This document shows positions 5,625 to 14,326 of a DNA stretch of 26,151 bases, one piece after another. Both the position numbers and the translations under genes were made by a program. The notes under the pieces were generated by a model. It was given only the letters and a program-made list of their open reading frames with translations. It was not told the origin of the DNA and searched no databases. Every line of letters begins with the position of its first letter. The first letter of the stretch is position 1. The stretch comes from an uncultured Collinsella sp. (lineage in GTDB: Bacteria; Actinomycetota; Coriobacteriia; Coriobacteriales; Coriobacteriaceae): positions 1-26,151 of the forward strand of contig CAUAEH010000026.1 of NCBI GenBank assembly GCA_958427975.1. The letters are read 5' to 3'.

Positions 5625-7985
5625 CTAAACGCGGCGCTTAAGCTGGGCTCCACCCTCGCCGGGCATCAGGCGGCGCGCGTCGTAGACCGAGTCGACGCTG
5701 CTGATAGAGGCCAGCAGCGGATCCAGACCACTCGCGTCCGAGATCTCGACCATAAAACGTAGGGTTGCAATACCCTCGCGGTTGGTCGACGTGGCGGCCG
5801 AAAGGATATTGCCGCCCGCATCGCCAATGGCAATGGTGACATCCTTGAGCAGGCCCATGCGGTCCAGGCACTCGACCACGATCTCGACCTGGAAGAGGGT
5901 GTCGGCAGCGCCGTCCCACTCCACTTCGATCATGCGCTCGGGATGCTCCATAAGACCCTTGACGTTGGGGCAGTTGGCGCGATGCACCGAAACGCCGCGG
6001 CCGCGCGTGATGAAGCCGACGATATCGTCGCCCGTCACCGGATTGCAGCAATGCGCCAGACGGACCAGCAGTCCGCTGTTGCTCTCGCCCTTGACGATAA
6101 TGCCGTTGCTGGCGCTCTTGCCGCGCTTTTGCGGCTTGCGGTTGGAGCCGCGGGCAGGCTGCTTGACAACCTCGGCGATAGCCTCGGCCTTGGTGACCTG
6201 TTCCTCGGGCTTGGGGTCCAAGATTTGCTCGACCTTGTTACCCACAGCGCGCGGGGCAACCTTGCCGGCGCCGACGGCGGCAAACAGGTCCTCGAGCTGC
6301 TTGTAGTTAAACTGCTCCGCCACGGCGTTGAGCGCACGCGTGGATCGCGGCGTAGAGATGCCATACCCGCGCTTGCGCAGGTCCTTGGCCAGTATATCGC
6401 GGCCGGCAGCGGCGTCATCGTCTTTGGTCGCGGCGGCGAAGTAACGGCGAATCTTCGACTTGGCCGAAGGAGTCTTAACGATCTTGAGCCAATCACGCGA
6501 CGGCTTGGAACTCTTGTTGGTCAGGATTTCAACGCGGTCGCCCGTCTTGATCTCGTGCGTGAGCGGGGCCACCGCACCGTTGATCTTAGCGCCGACGCAG
6601 TGGTTGCCCACCTCGGTGTGAACGGCGTAGGCAAAGTCGAGCGGCGTGGAGCCGGCACGAAGCGCCATGACCTCGCCCTTGGGTGTAAAGACGAAGATCT
6701 CCTGGTCGAACAGATCGACCTTCAGCGAGTGCAGGTATTCCTTGGCGTCCGTAATCTCGTCAGAAGCCGCCCAATCGAGCGAATGTTTGAGCCAGTTAAT
6801 CTGGTCGTCCAGACGCTGGGCATCATTGGTCTTAGACGCAGACGATCCGCCCGACTTCTTATAGAGCCAGTGGGCGGCAATGCCGTACTCGGCCTGCTCA
6901 TGCATCTCATAGGTTCGAATCTGAATCTCGAGCGGGCGGGCCGTGGGGCCGATAACCGTCGTATGGAGCGACTGGTAGTTATTGACCTTGGGCATGGCGA
7001 TATAGTCTTTAAAGCGACCGGGCATGGGGTGCCACAGCGTATGCACCGCGCCGAGCGTGGAGTAGCAATCGCGCACCGAATGCGTGATGACGCGCAGTGC
7101 CACCAGGTCGTAGATCTCGGAGAATTCCTTGCCCTTGCGCTTCATCTTTTGGTAGATGGACCAATAGTGCTTGGAGCGGCCGTTGATCTGGAAGCCCTCC
7201 AGGCCAATGCGGTTGAGCTCGTCGGTGAGCGTCTTGATGGTCTCGGCCAGATAGCGCTCGCGAACCTCGCGTGACTCAGCCACCATGCGCGCGATACGCT
7301 GGTAGGCATCGGGCTCCAGGTAGAAGAAAGACAGGTCCTCGAGCTCCCATTTAATGGAGCTCATGCCCAGACGGTCGGCCAGGGGCGCATACACGTCCAT
7401 GGTCTCGCGAGCCTTAAACAGGCGACGGTCCTCGCGAAGGGCCGCCAGCGTACGCATGTTATGCAGGCGGTCGGCAAGCTTAACGATAATGACGCGGATG
7501 TCCTTGGACATGGCGAGGAACATCTTGCGCAGCGTGAGGGCCTGCTTCTCGTCCATGCTGTCGACTTCGATGTTGGTGAGCTTGGTCACGCCATCGACGA
7601 GCTCGGCTACCGTATCGCCAAACAGGCCGGACACATCGGCAAGCGAGGTCTCGGTATCCTCGACGGTATCGTGCAGCAGCGCGGCGCACACCACATCGCA
7701 GTCCATCTTGAGGTCGGCCAAAATGATGGCCACCTCGACGGGATGGTTGATGTACATCTCACCCGAGCGCCGCTTTTGGTTGCAGTGCTTCTCGGCAGCA
7801 AAGCAGTAGGCCTGCTCCACCTTGGAGAAGTCATCCTCATTCATATATTTGAGGCACAGGCGCTCCAGCTTGTCGTAGCTGTCCGCCATAATCTCGGGCG
7901 GCAGCTCATCGGCATGCTTATAGTGCTCCATCTCCGAGAACGGCTGGAGGGTGGAATCATGGGCGGTACGGGCTGCGGCATCCAT
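5625..7985 (-). CDS. rel: Bifunctional (p)ppGpp synthetase/hydrolase Rel
   Basis: This is the long RelA/SpoT homologue that makes and degrades the stringent-response alarmones from GTP/GDP and ATP. The hydrolase HD domain is intact (His81 in NHP, His105-Asp106 in LLHDTVED, Asp172 in KLADRLHNMR). The synthetase domain has RFKD at 324-327, the RxKD form typical of bifunctional enzymes, then YIAMPKVNNYQSLHT and EIQIRT. TGS is at about 429-489, a Cys-rich zinc-finger region at 643-676 (AHCCNP, HRANCPN), and ACT at about 697-772. The 786 residues are normal. The start ATG at 7985 has GGGGA upstream, overlapping the recJ stop 15 bases away, so translational coupling is likely. Confidence 0.96.
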   Translation of the reverse strand: MDAAARTAHDSTLQPFSEMEHYKHADELPPEIMADSYDKLERLCLKYMNEDDFSKVEQAYCFAAEKHCNQKRRSGEMYINHPVEVAIILADLKMDCDVVCAALLHDTVEDTETSLADVSGLFGDTVAELVDGVTKLTNIEVDSMDEKQALTLRKMFLAMSKDIRVIIVKLADRLHNMRTLAALREDRRLFKARETMDVYAPLADRLGMSSIKWELEDLSFFYLEPDAYQRIARMVAESREVRERYLAETIKTLTDELNRIGLEGFQINGRSKHYWSIYQKMKRKGKEFSEIYDLVALRVITHSVRDCYSTLGAVHTLWHPMPGRFKDYIAMPKVNNYQSLHTTVIGPTARPLEIQIRTYEMHEQAEYGIAAHWLYKKSGGSSASKTNDAQRLDDQINWLKHSLDWAASDEITDAKEYLHSLKVDLFDQEIFVFTPKGEVMALRAGSTPLDFAYAVHTEVGNHCVGAKINGAVAPLTHEIKTGDRVEILTNKSSKPSRDWLKIVKTPSAKSKIRRYFAAATKDDDAAAGRDILAKDLRKRGYGISTPRSTRALNAVAEQFNYKQLEDLFAAVGAGKVAPRAVGNKVEQILDPKPEEQVTKAEAIAEVVKQPARGSNRKPQKRGKSASNGIIVKGESNSGLLVRLAHCCNPVTGDDIVGFITRGRGVSVHRANCPNVKGLMEHPERMIEVEWDGAADTLFQVEIVVECLDRMGLLKDVTIAIGDAGGNILSAATSTNREGIATLRFMVEISDASGLDPLLASISSVDSVYDARRLMPGEGGAQLKRRV

Positions 7986-8000
7986 CGAGGTCCCCTTCCC

Positions 8001-11000
8001 CTAGGCCCGCGGTACGATCGGGCGGTTAACTTTGGCTAGCATATCAGAAGCGCACGAATCGAGCGCCCAGCTCCGGAAAGCCGAGAACTCCATGCGCGAG
8101 CGCAAGCCCTCCAAATAGCGAATTGACCTGCTCAATTGCACACGGCCCGGGTTTTCTGCCATCGCGATGCGACGGGTGTCGTCAAACCCCGAAACGCGAC
8201 AGAAGCCAAGCTCTTCGAAGATTCCCAGACCGCTTGCCACCGAGCGCTCGTCAACCGGCGTGCGGGCATCGATGGCAAGACACATCTGCGCGATATCGAT
8301 ATCGCTCGCGCTAAACGAGTCGTCTCCGGTCTTGCCGCGGTTGGAGCGCCACATAGTCTGCAACGCACGATAGAGCGTGACGAGCTCGTCGCGCTCGGGC
8401 GCATAGCAGTCGAGTAGGCGCTCGTTAATGCGAGCGTCACGCGACGAGTAGAGCAAGTGAATCACGGCAGGTTGGCCGTCGCGACCGGCGCGTCCGCTCA
8501 TCTGGTTGAACTCAATGCTGCCAAACGGCATGTGGTAGAGCACGACATGGCGAATATCGGGCAGGTTGACGCCCTCACCAAAGGCAGAGGTCGAAACGAT
8601 GCAGCTGAGGCTTCCGTCTCGGAATGCTTCCTCCACGCGGCGACGATCGGAGCGCGCAAGCCCCGCGTTATAGAACGCGATGCGGGTCGCGCAATCGGGT
8701 ACCCGCTTGCGTAGCGTCTTAGCAAGCGCCACGGACTGATCGCGCGAGTTGACGTAGATGACGGTCTTCTCCCCCGTCGCCACGATTGACACCAGGCGGT
8801 TCTCGCGGCTCGCAAGGTCTCGGTCATCCTCGAGCTGCAAGTTCTCGCGCACCGTCTCGTCGACCACCGTACGGGTAATCGGCAGCATACGGGCAAGCTC
8901 CGCAACAACCGGAGCCGTCGCGGTGGCCGTCGCCGCCATAACGACCGGATCGCCCAGGGCCTTGAGGATATCGGGCATGTCGAGATAGGCGCTGCGGTCG
9001 CCGCCCTTGGCAAGACCGGCATGATGCGCCTCATCGATAACGACAAACCCGATACGCCCCGAGCGCGCAAAGCGGTCGCGGTGAATAGACAGGAACTCAG
9101 GCGTCGTGAGCACGATGCCGGTGCGGCCCGAAGCCAGGCCGGCAAACACGTCATCGCGCGCCGCCTCCACGGTCTCGCCGGTCAACACGCCCACGCCAAT
9201 GCCGAGCGCGGCCATCGTCGATGAGAGGTGGTAGGCCTGGTCGGCAACGAGCGCACGCAGCGGATAGACAAAGATGCTCGCACGCCCGCGAAGGACCGCC
9301 TCGCGCGCGGCGTGCACATGGAAGATGAGCGACTTGCCACGCCCCGTCCCCATAACGGCCAAAACGCTCTGGTGGTCTGCGAGCGCGTCGAGTGCCTCGA
9401 CCTGCGCGCGATGCGGCTGGTTCGAGCCGATAAAGCTATGGATAAGCGAGCGCGTCAGCTCGGTATAGGAAAGCTGGGCGAGCGTTTGGCGCTTGCGGGA
9501 CTCCAGACGAAGACCGGCGTCCGCAGGCTCCACGCCGCGGCGAAGCTCACATGCCGGGTCGTCAACGCTAGGCGCCGTGGTATCGCGGACCAAGACATCC
9601 TTGATCATGAGCTTTGGCTTTACGCGACCCTGCCAATGCTCGGCCACGCCCTCGAACACCAAATCGACGGCGCTATCGCAATTGATGAGCTTATCGATCT
9701 GCGGCACGCGGAACATAATGGCCGGCACACTCGCGGCGCCATCGGTCGCCACGAAGCGCATGTGCTCGCCGGTTTTGCCCACCACGGCGCGATCGCACAT
9801 TGTCACGCCCTCGGCCGCCAACAGCGGCACCTTGTTGCCCTGGCCAAACGGCTCAAGACGGGAGATCTGCTCGATGGTCTCAATATTCAGCTCGGAGAGG
9901 TCGACGGTGGCGGCAACCTCGTCGGTGTCCTCAAAGTCCTCGGCTGGAAGCTCCGATAGCACGGCGGAAAGGCGACGACGGAACTCGTCGAGCTTGGACG
10001 CCTCGATGGTCACGCCCACCGCACCCGCATGCCCGCCGCGACGAATCAGCAGATCGGAGCAGCGCTCTACGGCGTCGAACAGGTTGACCTTGCCCACTGA
10101 GCGGCCCGAACCGCGAGCGATACCGTCTTCGATCGAGAACAGCAGCGCCGGCACGTGATAACGGTTGGTCAGGCGGCTCGCCACGATGCCCTTGACGCCC
10201 TCGTGCCAGCCCTCACCGCCCACGACGATTGCGCGACCGCCATCATAGGTCTCCTCGACCTTTGCCATGGCATCGCGCGTGAGCTCCGCCTCAATCTCGC
10301 GACGCTGACGGTTGATCTCCTCGAGCTCGGCCGCCAGCGCGCTTGCCTCGATAGGATCGCGGGCAAGCAGCAGGTCGAGCGCCAGCTTGGGATCGGCCAT
10401 GCGGCCGGCGGCGTTTAAGCGGGGAATGAGCGAAAACGACAGGCCATCGGCCGTAATACTAGAGAGGTCGGCCTTGGCGAGCGCGGCCAGCGCGATATAG
10501 CCGGGGCGGGCGGTCACGCGCATCTGCTGGATGCCCTCGGCGACCAGCGCGCGATTCTCGGGCGTGAGCGGCATCATGTCGGACACGGTACCAAGCGCCG
10601 CAACCTCGATCAGCGAACGCCAATACGACGGCTTGCCCAGACGCTCGCCCAGGACCTGCACCAGCTTGAGCGCCACGCCGGCACCGGCAAGCTCGCGCGA
10701 GGGGCCCTCGTCCTCGAGCTTGGGGTCGGTCAGGGGCACGCCCTGCGGCACCTGGTCGGAGGGCTCGTGATGGTCCGTGACCACCAAATCGATCCCCAGG
10801 CTCTCCAGATAGGAGACCTCTTCCTTGGCGGCAATGCCGTTATCGACGGTCACGATCAGCTGGGGGCGAGCGAGCTCGTTAACGCGGTCGAGCGCCGCGC
10901 GCGAAAGACCGTAGCCCTCGTCAAAGCGATGCGGAATAAACGGTGTGACATTGGCGCCAAACATGCGCAGCGCCTCGGTCAACAGGCAGGTCGACGTAAT

Positions 11001-11288
11001 ACCGTCAACGTCAAAATCGCCAAAGACCGCGATGCGCTCGTGGTTGCGAATAGCACGCTCGACACGGTCGGCAACGGCCGACATGCCCGGGATAATGAGT
11101 GGGTCGGCCCAGTCGCGATCGAGCGAAGGCGTCAAAAACAGCTGGCCTTCCTCGATGGATGTAATGCCGTGCGCAACCATAATGCGCGCCACCAACCCGG
11201 GTATGCCCAGGCCAGCCGAAAGCTCCTTTTCGAGCTCGGGGTTTTGCTGAGCGACCGCCCAGCGATGCGTCGTCTTAAGCGATGACAT
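8001..11288 (-). CDS. recJ: RecJ exonuclease fused to a RecQ-like SF2 helicase
   Basis: The N-terminal ~570 residues are RecJ, the 5'-3' single-strand DNA exonuclease of RecF-pathway repair: GDFDVDG at about 90-96, VTVDNGI, TDHHEP (DHH at 172-174), RLNAAGRM, and the DHHA1 motif GGHAGAVG at about 418-425. The C-terminal ~450 residues are a RecQ-type ATP-dependent helicase: Walker A GTGRGKS at 647-653, DEAH at 752-755, ATATATA, STSAFGEGVNLPD and SGRAGRDG at 931-938. The RecQ zinc-binding Cys cluster is absent and no HRDC is evident; the tail looks winged-helix-like (ASGLGIFEELGF). The frame is open from a GTG at 11333; I chose the ATG at 11288 (1095 residues) with GAGGGTGG upstream. It heads the recJ-rel-MBL operon. 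The fusion fits the known RecQ-RecJ partnership. Confidence 0.93.
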   Translation of the reverse strand: MSSLKTTHRWAVAQQNPELEKELSAGLGIPGLVARIMVAHGITSIEEGQLFLTPSLDRDWADPLIIPGMSAVADRVERAIRNHERIAVFGDFDVDGITSTCLLTEALRMFGANVTPFIPHRFDEGYGLSRAALDRVNELARPQLIVTVDNGIAAKEEVSYLESLGIDLVVTDHHEPSDQVPQGVPLTDPKLEDEGPSRELAGAGVALKLVQVLGERLGKPSYWRSLIEVAALGTVSDMMPLTPENRALVAEGIQQMRVTARPGYIALAALAKADLSSITADGLSFSLIPRLNAAGRMADPKLALDLLLARDPIEASALAAELEEINRQRREIEAELTRDAMAKVEETYDGGRAIVVGGEGWHEGVKGIVASRLTNRYHVPALLFSIEDGIARGSGRSVGKVNLFDAVERCSDLLIRRGGHAGAVGVTIEASKLDEFRRRLSAVLSELPAEDFEDTDEVAATVDLSELNIETIEQISRLEPFGQGNKVPLLAAEGVTMCDRAVVGKTGEHMRFVATDGAASVPAIMFRVPQIDKLINCDSAVDLVFEGVAEHWQGRVKPKLMIKDVLVRDTTAPSVDDPACELRRGVEPADAGLRLESRKRQTLAQLSYTELTRSLIHSFIGSNQPHRAQVEALDALADHQSVLAVMGTGRGKSLIFHVHAAREAVLRGRASIFVYPLRALVADQAYHLSSTMAALGIGVGVLTGETVEAARDDVFAGLASGRTGIVLTTPEFLSIHRDRFARSGRIGFVVIDEAHHAGLAKGGDRSAYLDMPDILKALGDPVVMAATATATAPVVAELARMLPITRTVVDETVRENLQLEDDRDLASRENRLVSIVATGEKTVIYVNSRDQSVALAKTLRKRVPDCATRIAFYNAGLARSDRRRVEEAFRDGSLSCIVSTSAFGEGVNLPDIRHVVLYHMPFGSIEFNQMSGRAGRDGQPAVIHLLYSSRDARINERLLDCYAPERDELVTLYRALQTMWRSNRGKTGDDSFSASDIDIAQMCLAIDARTPVDERSVASGLGIFEELGFCRVSGFDDTRRIAMAENPGRVQLSRSIRYLEGLRSRMEFSAFRSWALDSCASDMLAKVNRPIVPRA

Positions 11289-11396
11289 AGGCACCCACCC
11301 TCGATAGGGGCAGGTCGCCGCGATACCTCTCACGGTTCATAGCGATGAGTCCTCTGTGTATGCCCGCTTCGGCAGGCAGATCTGTTGAACGGATTT

Positions 11397-11402
11397 ATTA
11401 TA
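11397..11402 (-). promoter_or_regulatory. Candidate -10 box of the recJ-rel operon promoter
   Basis: A perfect TATAAT stands on the minus strand 109 bases before the recJ ATG, within an A/T-rich patch in an otherwise G+C-rich gap. No convincing -35 is seen at 16-18 bases. The long leader would contain no recognised riboswitch. Confidence 0.4.
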
Positions 11403-11563
11403 CCGTGCAGCGCGGACGCCAATCGCCGCAGCACGCCGCGGTTTCGGTAAACGATGCCGGTAATAGCCTCGAAATATTCGAGCGTTTCTGACGCACGGAC
11501 GCATGCGAGCGTCTAGGATATCCATTCAAAACGGATTCACGAGCAAAGGGAGTCACAGAGCAT

Positions 11564-12562
11564 ATGAAGCAATGGGTTGGACTGGGCAAGTTTCTCGCGG
11601 GGCACATGCAGGTCATCGTTCCGATTTGCGTGGCGCTCGGCGTGCTCTTTCCCCAGCAGATCGGCGTTCTCAAGCCCATCGTTCCCGCCCTTTTCGCCTT
11701 TATGACGTTCCAAGGTGCGCTGAGCAACACCTTCCATCAGGTGGCCGAGGTGCTCCGCCGTCCCCTGCATCTGATTTTGGCGTTAATTGTCTCGGCTGTG
11801 CTCATCCCCATCGCGGCGTATGCCATGGGCTCACTGTTCTTTGGTTCCAACCCCAACCTTGTCTGCGGCATCGTGCTCGAGTACAGCGTACCCGTGGCAG
11901 TCACTGCCTTTATGTGGATTAGCATGTTCGGCGGCAACGGCCCGCTCGCGCTCACCATTATCCTGACGTCCTCGGTTATCTCACCTGTGACGATTCCCCT
12001 TACGCTCAAGATCCTGCTGGGCGCCACCGTCTCGATCGACGTGCCGAGCATGATGCAGAATATGGCCTTCATGATCGCCATACCCGCCGTGCTCGGTATC
12101 GTCATTAACGAACTCACGCGCGGCTGGGGTCATGAGAAACTCTCCCCCGCGCTTTCGCCCGCCTGCAAGTTCATGATGATGGGGGTCATCGCGTCCAACT
12201 CCACCGCCATGAGCGAGTACGTGCTGCACATGAACACGGTGCGCCTGGAAGTCGCCCTCTTTATTTTGGTCTTCGCCATCAGCGGCTTTGTCGTCGGTTT
12301 TCTGGTCGCCCGTGCGCTGCATCTGCCGTATAGCGAGACGACCACCATGTGCTTTACCTGCGGCATGCGTAACATTTCTTCGGGCGCCGTCATCGCCACG
12401 CAGTACTTTCCGGGCGAAGTCGTGTTCCCCGTCATGTGTGGCACGCTGTTTCAGCAGGTGCTGGCCTCGATTATCGGGCACCTCTTTGAGCGCCTGACCG
12501 GCGAGGAGCGCGCCAAACAACGCAAGCGGGTCAAGGCCGGCCGCGACGCGATGGCACGCTAG
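11564..12562 (+). CDS. Bile acid:sodium symporter (BASS) family transporter
   Basis: The product has about nine to ten hydrophobic helices across 332 residues, the BASS fold length, and a short positively charged C-terminal tail. The family hallmark appears as CGMRNISSGAVIA at about 266-278, equivalent to the sodium-site crossover motif, along with EYSVPVAVTAFMW and SSVISPVTIP. BASS proteins move bile acids or other organic anions (keto acids, pantothenate, glucosinolates) with Na+; substrate cannot be assigned from sequence. A weak GGGAG lies about 11 bases before the ATG. It is a single gene, divergent from recJ and convergent with the DUF4931 gene 30 bases on. A short CGCTCG/CGAGCG hairpin spans the convergent junction. 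Confidence 0.88.
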   Translation: MKQWVGLGKFLAGHMQVIVPICVALGVLFPQQIGVLKPIVPALFAFMTFQGALSNTFHQVAEVLRRPLHLILALIVSAVLIPIAAYAMGSLFFGSNPNLVCGIVLEYSVPVAVTAFMWISMFGGNGPLALTIILTSSVISPVTIPLTLKILLGATVSIDVPSMMQNMAFMIAIPAVLGIVINELTRGWGHEKLSPALSPACKFMMMGVIASNSTAMSEYVLHMNTVRLEVALFILVFAISGFVVGFLVARALHLPYSETTTMCFTCGMRNISSGAVIATQYFPGEVVFPVMCGTLFQQVLASIIGHLFERLTGEERAKQRKRVKAGRDAMAR

Positions 12563-12592
12563 GCAGCACGCTTTTCGCAGGCGCTCGCCTTA

Positions 12593-13390
12593 CTACGCGA
12601 GCGTTTCCAGATGTGCATGCAGGCGCTCAGCATCGATATCGAGCGTGGTCTCGGCATTGACCTGGGCCAGACGATAGCCCACAAAGTAGGGCGATACCAC
12701 CCAACGTGGCAGCGCCTTGGCAATGGTCCGGCCGTCCATGTGGTAGAAGAACAAGTTGTACGACTCCGCGCGACCGCCGTGGTGTTCGTGCAGGATATAG
12801 CGCAGGGCCACCTGAATCGCATCGGCAAACAGGTCCGCTTCGGCTTGGTCGCGGACGTCGTCGCTGGCGGCGATTCCCTGTGGAGCCGAGACGTTGACCT
12901 CAAAGAATCCCATAATCGGCTCGGTTGAGATGTTGACCGCGACCCTCCCGTGTCGCCAAACATCGATGCCTTCAAAGTTGGCTGAGGTCAGCGCCGCATA
13001 GCCGTCCTCCTGTTCCAAGCCCACAATCTGCATGTGTGGATGGACGAGGCTGCCGCCCGAAAGCGGGCCTTTGTTCTTGTACATGAGCACACTGCGGTAC
13101 TGTTGGGAATCAATCATCTGCTGCCAACAACCCAGGGCAAACCGCATCACATGATGCAGCTCATCCGGTTCATAGGTCACCAGGTCGGCGTCGTGATTGG
13201 CCGACTCGATCAATACGGTCTGACGGGTGGCCCGCAAGGTCTTGAACTTATTCTCGAGCCAGATGCAGTCACCGTCGCGCTGGATGATATTGGCGAGCCC
13301 CTCCGTGTCGCAAAAGGGGCACGCGGTGCCAGGGCGACGGTTGTCGTCGGGCTTACCGCTCGCCTGCTGAACGTCAAATACCAGCGCCAC
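12593..13390 (-). CDS. GalT-like HIT-superfamily protein (DUF4931)
   Basis: The protein resembles galactose-1-phosphate uridylyltransferase-like members of the HIT superfamily grouped as DUF4931. CPFC at 24-27 looks like a zinc site as in GalT; HPHMQIVGL at 117-125 matches the HPHxQ nucleotidyl-transfer motif with the His nucleophile position; YNLFFYH lies further on. It is 265 residues against ~350 for true GalT, so a nucleotidyltransferase or phosphorylase of unknown substrate is more likely. The start is GTG at 13390 with GGAGG 8 bases upstream, that site lying within the last codons of cutC. The 3-base gap implies co-translation with cutC. Confidence 0.8.
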   Translation of the reverse strand: MALVFDVQQASGKPDDNRRPGTACPFCDTEGLANIIQRDGDCIWLENKFKTLRATRQTVLIESANHDADLVTYEPDELHHVMRFALGCWQQMIDSQQYRSVLMYKNKGPLSGGSLVHPHMQIVGLEQEDGYAALTSANFEGIDVWRHGRVAVNISTEPIMGFFEVNVSAPQGIAASDDVRDQAEADLFADAIQVALRYILHEHHGGRAESYNLFFYHMDGRTIAKALPRWVVSPYFVGYRLAQVNAETTLDIDAERLHAHLETLA

Positions 13391-13393
13391 GGG

Positions 13394-14071
13394 TTATACC
13401 TCCAGCGGCACGATCTTGGTGCCATGGAGCTCGGAGACGCCTAGCGCCGCCGCGACCGCGTCGCGATTTGCCGTAGTGATGCCGCCGCCGGGAAGGATGG
13501 TCAAACGATCGCCCGCATACTCGATTAAACGAGCCAGGTGATCGAAATTATCCTCGATCGACGTACCGGCAGCGCCGCCATGCGTGAGGATGCGCGTAAC
13601 GCCGCAGTCGGCAAGCGTATCAATCGCATCGAGCTGAGCCTCGGACGAGAGTTGGTCAAATGCCATGTGGAAGGTGATGTCAAGGGACTCGCGCTTGCAC
13701 TCCTCGGTCGCGCAGCCCGTAGCCATAACGAGGGCGCCGAGGGTGAGCTCGTCGAGCGCCCAGCCGCCGGCACAGGGCTTGCAGCAGCCAAAAACCAAGC
13801 CGTCAACGCCGGCACTCACAGCAAGGCCCAGGTCTATCTCCATCATGCGCAGCTCATCCTGGTTGTAGTGAAAGTCGCCGCCACGCGGACGGATCATGCA
13901 CATCACCCGTGCATCGTGTTCGTGGGCATAGTTGGTCGTAGCGCTGATAACGCCGGCCGAGGGCGTGGTACCACCGACGGCAAGGTTATCGCACAGCTCG
14001 ATGCGCCCCGCACCGGCCTCGATAGCCGCCGGCACCCGCTCAAAGTTCTCGGCACAAAACTCGTACAGCAT
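13394..14071 (-). CDS. cutC: CutC family protein
   Basis: CutC proteins are TIM-barrel proteins historically tied to copper homeostasis; their biochemical role is still unsettled. The sequence shows FCAENFERVPAAIEAGAGRI, the ELCDNLAVGGTTPSAG block, MIRPRGGDFHYN at 59-70, TFHMAFDQ, ILTHGGAAG, LPGGGI at 193-198 and ELHGTKI. The ATG at 14071 (225 residues) has GGGGGT about 7 bases upstream; the frame stays open to an ATG at 14128 but those 19 residues do not look like CutC. It is translationally coupled to the downstream DUF4931 gene, hinting at a shared and perhaps not copper-related function. Confidence 0.92.
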   Translation of the reverse strand: MLYEFCAENFERVPAAIEAGAGRIELCDNLAVGGTTPSAGVISATTNYAHEHDARVMCMIRPRGGDFHYNQDELRMMEIDLGLAVSAGVDGLVFGCCKPCAGGWALDELTLGALVMATGCATEECKRESLDITFHMAFDQLSSEAQLDAIDTLADCGVTRILTHGGAAGTSIEDNFDHLARLIEYAGDRLTILPGGGITTANRDAVAAALGVSELHGTKIVPLEV

Positions 14072-14129
14072 AGATAGACCCCCAAAGACAGCAGACGTTT
14101 TCCGACGGGCATTGTCACACATCCCCATG

Positions 14130-14198
14130 GAGTTGCGGTGGAATAGGGACTGTTTTGGCCTCTGGAGCCCGTATTCAGTCCCTATTTCACCGCAACTC
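14130..14198. repeat. 23-bp near-perfect inverted repeat (REP-like)
   Basis: Arms 14130-14152 (GAGTTGCGGTG then GAATAGGGACTG) and 14176-14198 are complementary over 23 bp with a single G/T wobble, around a 23-base loop. It lies between the divergent cutC and the zinc-ribbon gene, just upstream of cutC. There is no T run, so it is not a standard terminator. The AGGGACTGTTTT end recalls the GGGGAC-type hairpins at 3684-3775 and 16010-16053. Confidence 0.7.
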
Positions 14199-14252
14199 AG
14201 AATGAACTCTTGGGGACGGCACAGCTGGCCGAAAAATGTTGCCGATGGTGAA

Positions 14253-14264
14253 TGTTGCGCAACA
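14253..14264. promoter_or_regulatory. Candidate operator palindrome TGTTGCGCAACA
   Basis: A perfect 12-bp palindrome lies 62 bases before the ATG of the zinc-ribbon gene. Its half AATGTTGC is repeated 16 bases upstream (14235-14242), giving a same-face spacing of about one and a half turns. This could be a repressor or activator site. No regulator is linked. Confidence 0.25.
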
Positions 14265-14326
14265 AGATTTCGGAATCCCGATTAACCATGGCAGTATCGC
14301 ATTCGCATTTAGAGGAAAGGATTGCC

